From: Ciona intestinalis
Lineage: Eukaryota > Chordata > Ascidiacea > Phlebobranchia > Cionidae
Reading direction: 5' to 3'
DNA length: 64,000 nucleotides
Assembly (NCBI RefSeq): GCF_000224145.3
Contig: NC_020175.2
Span: 3,300,381-3,364,380 of the forward strand
This document shows, piece after piece, positions 56,501 through 64,000 of this stretch; within the stretch, counting starts at the first letter, position 1, and the number at the start of each line of letters is the position of its first letter. Under the pieces are notes generated by a model. The model made no database searches, was not told the origin of the DNA, and worked only from the letters and a program-made list of their open reading frames with translations. Both the position numbers and the translations under genes were made by a program.

Positions 56501-59500
56501 TTACGAGTTACCATGTATGTTACTTTGTGGGTAATTTTTTTTTGGGGGGATTTTTTTTTATGTATGGCTGATAATTTAGACAACCCATTAGTTACCATTG
56601 GGTTGGAGCAATTGCCGTTAAGTGTCTTGCCCAAGGACACATATATATAGTAGGGTGGGGAAAGATAGGACACCTTTAGCACATAATATTAAAATATTCT
56701 GATTTTTTTGAAACAATTAACAATGGTTTACAGGAGTCATGAGGATACGGTTTTATAATTGTTTAAATGTTTTTGTTTACTACCAAATAGGACGAAAAAA
56801 TCTACTTAGCACAATTTCTATCTTATTGAACAGAAGCACCACAGAGCTGTAGTATACGCTGCAGTGACAGTGTCAACTACCCAGCTGCAGAAAAACCTTA
56901 CACCCCCTCCTGCTCGCCACGCAAAGCAGAACCACCCCACCAAGTCTTAGAACCACGAAAATGCACAAAAAGTGTCGGCGTGTCCGTCGTGCCAACTTCG
57001 TGCGCAGAAACGCAAACCACACCAAAATCTTCAAACGAAAATTCAGTTGTTTCAATAAATGATTTTAGAACTGATTCTTCGGTCTCTATGCACAGGTAAC
57101 ATTAGCTTACAAAATCTCAGTTAACTTGTAAAAAATTCAGCGAATCTTATCCTGATCTGAAGCTTATACAGTTGAATGATTATTGTTTAGTTATAGTAGG
57201 GTGGGGGAAGATGGGACACCTTTTAATTCTATTTTCTCGTTCCCTTTGGTAGTAAACAAAAAATTTTCAAAATATTATAAAACCGTATCCTCATGACTCC
57301 CATAAACCGTTGTTAATTGTTTAAAACACGATCAGGATATTTGAATATTATTAGCTAAAGGTGTCCCATGTTCCCCCACAGTACTATAAATATGGTAATT
57401 ATATGGTGCTAGGAAAACGTAACCAACAATCTATGTGAATTAGAGGATGAGGATGCCATTTATGCCAAATATATTTCTCTATTAAAAACTAGTGGTTGGA
57501 CTTGATTTTTGTTGGGTATGTTTTCGTAGCACCAGATAAAAATTCAAGTTAACTCTAAAAAACAATTTTAGTCACAAATTTTAATCAGGTCATTTTTATG
57601 AATTTAAATTTGTATTAAACAAATTTTTCCGACTTTTTTAAGGAAAAATAAATAATCATTTATTACTATATGGTCATATTAATACAACAACAACTGTGTT
57701 GGTTCAGTTTTCAAGTCATTTTTTTTTATTTGTTGTTTATTTCTAGAGTTACAGTTGTGGATGGCTCCACTGGAACGCATGACCTTTCACCTTTAAGTTC
57801 AAAGGTCACGACCCGAAGTGACCCTGACATGTTTGATGAAGGGTCAACACACTCAAGGTCAAACCAGAGGTCAATAGATTTAAACTCAAAATTTGTATTT
57901 TTTTAAATAAATGCATTTTACTAACTTATTGCAACTGATTTTTCCTCTTGTAGTGGCCAACTTTATAAGGTATGACATAAATGTTTCTTTTCATACATTC
58001 TGTGCGCGCTAATTTTGCCGAGCAAATAGCAGTCTACACAAACATATTATTGCCTACTGAAAGTCCCGTTCATTTAGCATGTATTTAATTTTAACATTTT
58101 TTGATTATGCTTAGGTTATAAAAAGTTATTTTATTTTAAAGAAATATAAAAGGAAGAGTTGAAAGTTTGAAAAAGAAAGCGAATCTCCCTCACTCCCCTA
58201 CTACTTCAGTAGTAAAACAAGTAAGAAGATACTTCAGATTCTCATATAATGCTTCCTGGCCTTTACTTTTTTGTGTAGTAAACATTCTACTTACTATTAT
58301 CCCTTTTAATATAAGTGTTTTATCCGCTACCTTACTTTAAGCTAAAAATTTTAGTCTTCTCTTCCACCATGTAGGATTGTAGGACCTTACCCACATAGAA
58401 TAGAAAAACATATGTTTACATTAAAACTGCAAGAATTATATAAAAAATTACCCACAGTTCGAAATTTTTTTACCAAACAAAATTTTATTATTTTTAATCC
58501 CAGGTTATAGGAACTCATTTATTCGATGCAGCAACAGATGTTTTAACTCCAGGAAGAACCGAAGGATCATCTGATGTTTATTTTGATTCTTCAATATCTG
58601 ACCACAGTATGTCTACTGCACCTACAACTCAAACTAAAAAAGGTTTAAAATTGGAAATTTTTAAATAAATACCCTCGATGTATTTTTTACCTGGACCAGG
58701 ACCTCACCCAAAAAGGACCTCACTCATAAAGAATAAAAAAATACCATTTTTAAAAGACATTGTCGTATATAAAGATTTTTAATACTGCAAAAAATTACCT
58801 TTTTTTATTCTAAATCGGAACAAAAACTGCAAGTTTTATAATTTTATTTTTTAATATTTTTTTTTTACTTCCAGATGATGAGTCCTCCTCTTCCCCGCAT
58901 CATATTTCATCAACTCCTCTTCCAAACTCCCAAATACCTCCAGACCCCCTTCCCAACATTCCATCTCTGGATGCTGCATCCACTACATCCGGATCTTCAA
59001 AGAAACAGGGATCAATTCAATCCTCATCTGAAGTGGAGGACCCTCAAGATATTTTGGACTCCATACTTGACAGTAATAAAAACTGTAATAAAATTTACAC
59101 AAGGAAAAAACAGGAAAAAAACTTTGTAAAAATAAAATTCATGTATTTAGACCAAATTTTCCTTGTGTAATGTTTATTAAACTATTCTGTATTTTTTCTG
59201 ACATTTTTTACTAAATAAATATATATTATATATATATATACATAAATATATAAAGTTCTATATTTTTTTAGTTATTCTGTCTTTTTCTAGTATATTGTTT
59301 AGAAAATATTTTTCTCGCATATTTTGTAATTTTTTTAAAAAATCTTTTTCTTATATTTTAGACATTCGAAATGACCCTGGGGTATTTCCCGACGATCCAG
59401 TGCTGACGTCACTGCGACAGCAACGTCAAAAATATTTGGACGAGTTGACGTAAGTATGTTTACATTTAATACGTCTATTATAATACATATAGTATAGTAG

Positions 59501-59755
59501 TACTGTGAGTGTGGGGTAAGATGGGATACAATTGGCACATAATATCCCATATTCCCCAATCGTTTATTTAACAATTAACAACGTTTTTTGGCTTCTTCGT
59601 GCCACAGTTATATAAAACTATTTTTGTTTACTACGTAATAGAACGAAAAATGTCCCATCTTACCCCACCCTACTATATTATCTATATACAGATTTTCATT
59701 TCTAACAGTTGCTTTTTACAGATCCATAGACGACCAGCTGTCCAGGCTACAGTAG
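50521..59755 (+). CDS. Pro/Ser-rich protein with WRLKRKME motif; possibly PROSER3-like
   Basis: Seventeen proposed exons: 50521-50576, 51322-51414, 52035-52158, 53803-53911, 54141-54300, 54559-54698, 55239-55335, 55792-55967, 56238-56390, 56834-57095, 57747-57869, 57954-57969, 58142-58220, 58504-58642, 58875-59072, 59362-59449, 59722-59755. The product is about 680 residues, low-complexity and Ser/Pro/Thr-rich. Recognisable parts are NPFYVPPLL near the N-terminus, a short helix DVFDSSLAELQSQVDQILKQ, the motif VQDDILQQWRLKRKMEMARA (exon 9), and a C-terminal helical end VLTSLRQQRQKYLDELTSID. The combination recalls vertebrate PROSER3, an uncharacterised protein, but I cannot confirm it. Phases agree except around exons 11-13, where one base is unaccounted for. 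ATTAAA at 59813-59818 may be the poly(A) signal. Confidence 0.75.
50706..50866. mobile_element. fold-back element with 14-bp perfect TIR and CACTAACCCC minisatellite
   Basis: GGTGCTAGTGAAGA opens and its exact complement closes the 161 bp block. Inside, CACTAACCCCT-type units on the left can pair with AGGGGTTAGTGGTTAG on the right, so the whole element is a long hairpin. Located in intron 1 of the Pro/Ser-rich gene. Unrelated to the other repeats here. Confidence 0.8.
52600..52765 (+). repeat. dispersed repeat ending ...GGGACCTCACCCACATAGAATAGAATA
   Basis: GTAATGGGCCAACCCTTGCC, TAGGACGTATGGCGTGCCTT and GACCTCACCCACATAGAATA. The same closing motif appears at 24445-24475, 24660-24685, 30310-30340, 43570-43595, 55015-55035 and 58375-58400, and with changes at 12770-12800. 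It is a third dispersed family in this window; function unknown. Confidence 0.6.
53341..53624 (+). repeat. near full-length SINE, intron 3 of the Pro/Ser-rich gene
   Basis: Head GTAGCACAGTTGGTTAGTGC and AGGTAATGGGTTCAAGGCTC; body GGGCAAGACAGTTAACAGCA; tail AGCTGGCACGAGGTGTATGA and AAGTAAGTTACATTTATTCA. Confidence 0.88.
54723..55008 (-). repeat. near full-length SINE, intron 6 of the Pro/Ser-rich gene
   Basis: Minus-strand head at GGCGCCGCAATTTGTTAGCG, tail at the plus-strand left end TGTAACTTACTTTATCCTTG. All body motifs are present. Confidence 0.87.
55400..55545 (+). mobile_element. Ciona MITE, 3' truncated
   Basis: TATATATAGTAGGGTGGAGG through ATTGTTTAAAACGTGATTAA, then breaks off. The right TIR is missing. 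Intron 7 of the Pro/Ser-rich gene. Confidence 0.85.
56420..56640 (-). repeat. SINE truncated in its head by an adjoining MITE (56641-56800)
   Basis: The minus-strand SINE tail begins at TGAATGAATGAATGTAACTT and the body runs to TGTCTTGCCCAAGGACACAT. There it stops at a reverse MITE TATATAGTAGGGTGGGGAAA, which is itself cut short at GGACGAAAAAATC. The SINE head beyond the MITE is not found, so the junction involves a deletion. Intron 9 of the Pro/Ser-rich gene. Confidence 0.8.
57192..57390 (+). mobile_element. Ciona MITE, intron 10 of the Pro/Ser-rich gene
   Basis: Left TTATAGTAGGGTGGGGGAAG, right GTTCCCCCACAGTACTATA. Confidence 0.88.
59500..59680 (-). mobile_element. MITE of the second subfamily, last intron of the Pro/Ser-rich gene
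   Basis: GTACTGTGAGTGTGGGGTAA, AATATCCCATATTCCCCAAT and ATTTAACAATTAACAACGTT, ending CTTACCCCACCCTACTATAT. Confidence 0.82.
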
Positions 59756-62700
59756 CATTAGATATTTATTTTTCAATGATCTAAATCTAGAATATATTTT
59801 TTATTAAAATGCACTATGTTTTCCCAGAACAGAGAAATATATTAGAAATATAAAAAAATTCAGGTTGCTTAGTTTTAGTATAGGGGGGTGGAAGAAGGAT
59901 GAAACACTTTTTCATTCCATTTTCTTGTTTTATTTGGTAGTAAACAAATCACAATCAAAGAATTATAAAACCGCATCCTCACGACTCCAATAGACCGTTG
60001 TTAATTGTTTAAAACATGAAGGTATTCCATCTTACCCTAAAGTACTATACTAAACAAAAAATTAGTTACAAAATTATAAAACTACATATCCTCACGTCTC
60101 TAAAAAAGTGTCGTTAAATTTTAAAACTCTGTTAGGAAATAAGCGCTTCTTACCCCGCGGTACTATATAGTAGGGTGGGGAAAGAGGGGACACCTTTAAT
60201 ACATAATACCCAAATAGCCTGATCGTGTTTTAAACAATTAACAACGGTCTGTGGAAGCCATGAGGTTTTTTTTTAATAATTCATTGAATGTTCTTTGTTT
60301 TCTAACCAATGGAAAGAGAAAACTAAACGAAAAGGTGTCCCACCTTTCCCCCACTCTACTCTATTTTAATTAAAACTAGGCCCAGTCAGTTCTTGGTAAA
60401 TACGGTTTAAATCTTTTGTGGATTGAGGCATATTACGTTTGTTTTCGACTGTCAGTATATTGCTGGTGATTTGTGACGCACAAGTAAGAATAGACAGACA
60501 AGTACGTCATAATAGTTATTGTGTGGTTAGAAATATATGATTATCTGATTGACCCAAAACAACTTTAATTCGGGTACTGTCGTTTTTACCTGGTTTAATT
60601 AAATATGTTACTGTGTGGTTAGGAATATAGGGGTATCTGATTGACCAAAAGCAACCTCGATGATATCCAATCTTCCTCCCCCCCCCAGGGGGGGGGGGGC
60701 CTGCTATAATAAACTCTTGTGGGTATCTTTGCCGCTATTGTTCAAAACGAACACTTTACAATACTTCCGGGTTCTTAAGCGATGATGACATGGTCCGCTG
60801 TTTTTCTTAAACGCTGTAACTTCTGGGCGTAAAATTCTAATTTTCATTGTTTACAGCGAACCAGTCTTTCGTCATGTTCAAATTATCCCTTGTCGTAAGC
60901 AAATGGTTAGGGCGATCCATCATAGGTTTTATTACGGCTCAAATTTGCTACAAACGATCGAATAATTCGGACCACCGTGTCAGCTACTCTGTATATACCA
61001 GGTGCTCCTTATCTTGTCATTATATCAGCCGAGATACGGAGCCTCAGTTATGGCCGTAGGGCAGAATTTTGGCTTCGAAATAATGCAGGTTATCATCTGT
61101 TTCACACAGAGCAGACGCAGTACATTTGTTATGTAATACAATAGCGTGTATGTAATACACTGTGAGAACTGTACAGGTACAAAAATGGATTGTCATTTTG
61201 CACCTGGAAAAACAGTCCGAAATAATTCTTGTTTAGTCTTTCCTGTCATATTCTCAGCCTGAGCGGAGAAATAACAAGTCTACATACCAGATTATGGTCA
61301 AAAAGAACCACATGCTAATCCCAACTAATTACCAAACAGAAAGATTCACTCATCGTTTTGAATTAAACCAGCTCACAAATTGTAAACACAAACCATAATT
61401 AAGGGTCGGCTTGGGAGCGAGTCTCTCCGGATAACGATCTGCGTTTCCGTTTTCAAAACAAATTGTTTTTCGAATGCTCATTTATAAACGATGAGAGAAA
61501 AAAATACCTTCGTACCGCAAACTCGAAAAGCGTTTTCAGAAAAAGGGATTAAGCGAAATACTGTTACATGTCTAATCTTGATGGATTAGCTGCGCGATTT
61601 GGAAGAAAATAACGTTTCAAGTGTTCGATTATCGGCTGATTATTATAGCGATTATTGGCACCATATTTGGCAAGTTTAGTTGCTCAATTTATCACGTTTT
61701 GATCAACCTGAGTGACGTATTTTGACGCTGTAATAATTTTGACCTAATCTGTTAACACATTCGGGCTGTTTTCGTATCAATCAATACATATAGTGCGGTT
61801 CAATTACATCCATAACTCAATAACGCACAAAACGTCCGTGTGTGACATTTTGAGCGAAAACTATACAGAGCTCAATAAAAAGCTTTTTAAACTTCACAAC
61901 CACGGAATTTTATCTCACCATAGCATATATAATAGTGTCTAAACCACCGAAAAGTCAATAAAATCTTTTAGAAATTGAGGTAAACCTTTTAAATCGGGCC
62001 ACCCATGCCGAGAGAAGTACATATTTTGTCCCACCGCTCATATATCCCCAGGCCGAATTAAAGGCTTTTCTGCTATCGGCCTCCCAGGAGCCAGCAATGA
62101 TCAAAACCTGTTACGAATCGCTCTACACTTCAAAGTTAAGACTTTCAGTAATCTGAAACTTGATGGCACTTGGCGTCATAATACGCCCACGCTGTTTTTA
62201 TTGAAAACGCATAAGTTATGCTAAAATGTGTATTGTTTATTATTATAGCGCATTCGATTTTAATAACGTTTTAATTAAACGGGAGAGATAAATGTGACGC
62301 AAACTTATTTTCCGCAATGGAAAGGGACGTATATATTTATACACATGTGTTTAAATATCACAATCCTCAAACACGCGGGGAGCATAACTAAGTTAACAAA
62401 AACACGTCACCGCATATGTCACAACAAAATAACATAATATCAGCGCAGCTAAAATGTTTCAAAATGTTTGGATAGCGAGTCTGAAAAGTGAATTTTAATC
62501 AGTAATGATAGATTGTTTCGCAACGACGTTTTTAGCAACGTATCGCAAGATACAAAGGCATTAAGGCCAGCGGCTAAAGCAAATCTTTTCTTTGCGCTCC
62601 GAGCACAAACACAAGATCATGCGGTTACGCGGTCTTCTGCGTGTGTGGTCCCCGGCCGTCTTCTGTTTCGGATAAACACCCGACGAGCTATAAGCTGAAG

Positions 62701-63353
62701 CGGCTGCGAGGACCGTACATTTGGTCGCAGACGCTCGTGGAAGTTTCAAAAATTTCAAGAAAAATATTTTTAAAGAAAATTTTTAACAGTCAAAAATTGC
62801 AAGAAAGTTTTGAGCATCAGTGTAGGTGATGAGTTTTTGTAGTTATGTAAACTATTGTTATTAAAAAGAATTGGAAGAATGTTAAATTAAACGAATCAGC
62901 AAAATAGAGAATACAGTACAGTGGGGGAAGATAGGACACCTTTAGCACATATTATCCAAATATCCTGATCGTGTTTTAAACAATTAACAACGGTCTATTA
63001 TGTGAATTGTGAAAATACGGTTTTATAATTCTTTGAATGTTCCCTGTTTACTTCCAAATTGGGCGAGAAAATAGAATGAACGGATGTCCCATCTTCCCCC
63101 ACCCTACTATATATGTTAGGGTGGGGTATGATATTTTTAGCCCCGCGACTCTCAAAACGTGTTGTTAATTGTTAAAAACACGATCTAGAAATATGGGGTT
63201 TAGGTGCTAAAGGTAATTCAACTTACCCCACAGTACCACAACTTGCACTTTTGCAGATTTTAAAAGTGAATCATAAAAAAACGAATAGTAACTCTATGAG
63301 ATCGTATTAAGTCCAGTTGAAAACAAACTAAATTATAGTTTTGTAAAACAGAA
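59756..63353. other. spacer upstream of the Fox gene
   Basis: MITEs cluster at both ends: 59879-60050 (+), a 3' half 60068-60167, 60162-60364 (-), 62914-63114 (-) and a short variant 63115-63240. A C9/G12 palindromic homopolymer sits at 60676-60700. Between 60365 and 62913 I see no repeat family member and no credible exon. That 2.5 kb is a candidate control region for the Fox gene. Confidence 0.6.
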
Positions 63354-63535
63354 ATGGATCTGACCTCAGAAATTTCAAATCAGACTGCACTTGCCGAGTT
63401 TGATACCGTTGCAAGGTCTATGGACAAATGGAAAGACGTTGAGGACGTGCGGCCTCCTTATTCTTACATCGCACTCATAGCAATGGCAATTTATAGAAGC
63501 AAGAAACGAAAAGAAACACTGAACGGAATCTACCG
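63354..63535 (+). CDS. forkhead (Fox) transcription factor, first exon; gene runs off the right edge
   Basis: ATG at 63354 in GAAATGG context. The exon ends TAC CG|GTAATA (phase 2). The 60 residues contain the start of a forkhead DNA-binding domain at about residue 33: [14 protein letters not shown], then [14 protein letters not shown], which covers strand S1, helix H1 and the start of H2. TLNGIY is usual in FoxC/FoxL1/FoxS1-like proteins. The insert between H1 and H2 (YRSKKRKE) is more basic than normal, and the N-terminus before the domain is very short. Subclass cannot be settled without the recognition helix, which lies beyond the window. Fox proteins bind DNA as monomers and control developmental gene expression. 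A degenerate MITE fills the start of the intron. Confidence 0.88.
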
Positions 63536-63564
63536 GTAATATAGGATAATTTATTTGTTTAAGC

Positions 63565-64000
63565 AGTTTTTGGTTAAATCCTATATTTCCTAATCGTGTT
63601 TTAAACAACTAACCAACTGTTTTAGAGTAGCGCCCCACGGTTATTTAATGCTGTAAATATACTTTGCTTACTACCAAATGAAACGAAAAAAAGGAATCCC
63701 ATTTTGGGGTTTGGACAGCACTATATATGTTGCTGCAATTCGCTAAGGCTTGCATAATGTGTGATCACATAGTGCCGGGTCGCAGTTTGAGACTGAGTGC
63801 TCGCCCCTAAATCGGATACTGTGTTCGAGGCTCGATCTCGTGAATTAAGCTGCAAGAGGACACGAGATGTATAGCATATTAAGGCATGCTGTAATAAAGT
63901 CTGTTACAGTACTGCGGGGTAAAATGGAATGCCGTTAGCGTCTAAATCCCATATTTCCCAATCTTGGTTTATACAATTAACAATACTCTTTTAGAATAGC
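63565..64000 (-). mobile_element. degenerate second-subfamily MITEs in the Fox intron
   Basis: 63565-63730 has CTATATTTCCTAATCGTGTT and AACAACTAACCAACTGTTTT. From 63904 another copy starts, TACAGTACTGCGGGGTAAAA with CATATTTCCCAATC, and runs off the window. Between them 63735-63900 looks like a decayed SINE (GTGCCGGGTCGCAG, GAGGCTCGATCTCG). Confidence 0.65.

Noticed and set aside
60847..61059. 70-codon ORF between the Pro/Ser-rich gene and Fox
   Set aside because: No homology I recognise, no splice continuation, composition like the surrounding spacer.
62513..62829. Overlapping ORFs in the GC-richer patch
   Set aside because: Open frames on both strands reflect composition. More likely promoter or control DNA.

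Overview
The window is eukaryotic, from a tunicate, almost certainly Ciona intestinalis / C. robusta. The DNA is AT-rich with short exons and GT-AG introns. It is littered with two dispersed repeats that match what I know of Ciona: a ~200 bp MITE with TATAGTAGGGTGGGG ends, and a tRNA-headed composite SINE. The decisive marker is a neuropeptide precursor whose cleavage products match the Ciona-specific LF peptides. No prokaryotic or viral genes were seen. All gene models were built by hand from exon reading frames, splice sites and phase, with family recognition from memory.

Layout. 1-1135 (-): 5' part of a SWEET sugar transporter (SLC50A1 / Ci-Rga), running off the left edge. 1432-4324 (+): a divergent choline-transporter-like (SLC44/CTL) protein, head to head with it. 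5518-15872 (+): complete eIF5, nine coding exons, with two upstream ORFs in the leader. 17099-21775 (-): complete TAF1B (RNA polymerase I SL1 subunit), eleven exons, tail to tail with eIF5. 22477-41241 (+): complete SFSWAP, a SURP/RS-domain splicing regulator, head to head with TAF1B. Inside one SFSWAP intron, on the opposite strand, lies a complete six-exon STPG4 (sperm-tail PG-rich) gene, 31204-34624. 42563-44906 (-): the LF neuropeptide precursor. 48023-50020 (+): a 114-residue two-EF-hand protein. 50521-59755 (+): a Pro/Ser-rich, coiled-coil-ended protein, possibly PROSER3-like. 63354 onward (+): first exon of a forkhead (Fox) gene, running off the right edge.

The genes do not form an operon or a common pathway. 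They are mostly housekeeping expression machinery (eIF5, TAF1B, SFSWAP) beside neural, ciliary/sperm and developmental genes. Compact divergent promoters (1136-1431 and 21776-22476) separate head-to-head pairs. Roughly thirty MITE copies and a dozen SINE copies fill introns and spacers; some are nested in each other, which gives relative ages. The least expected signals are a strong excess of the palindrome TGACGTCA, mostly inside coding exons; the antisense STPG4 nested in SFSWAP; unassigned candidate peptides in the LF precursor; and poor-context uORFs before eIF5.
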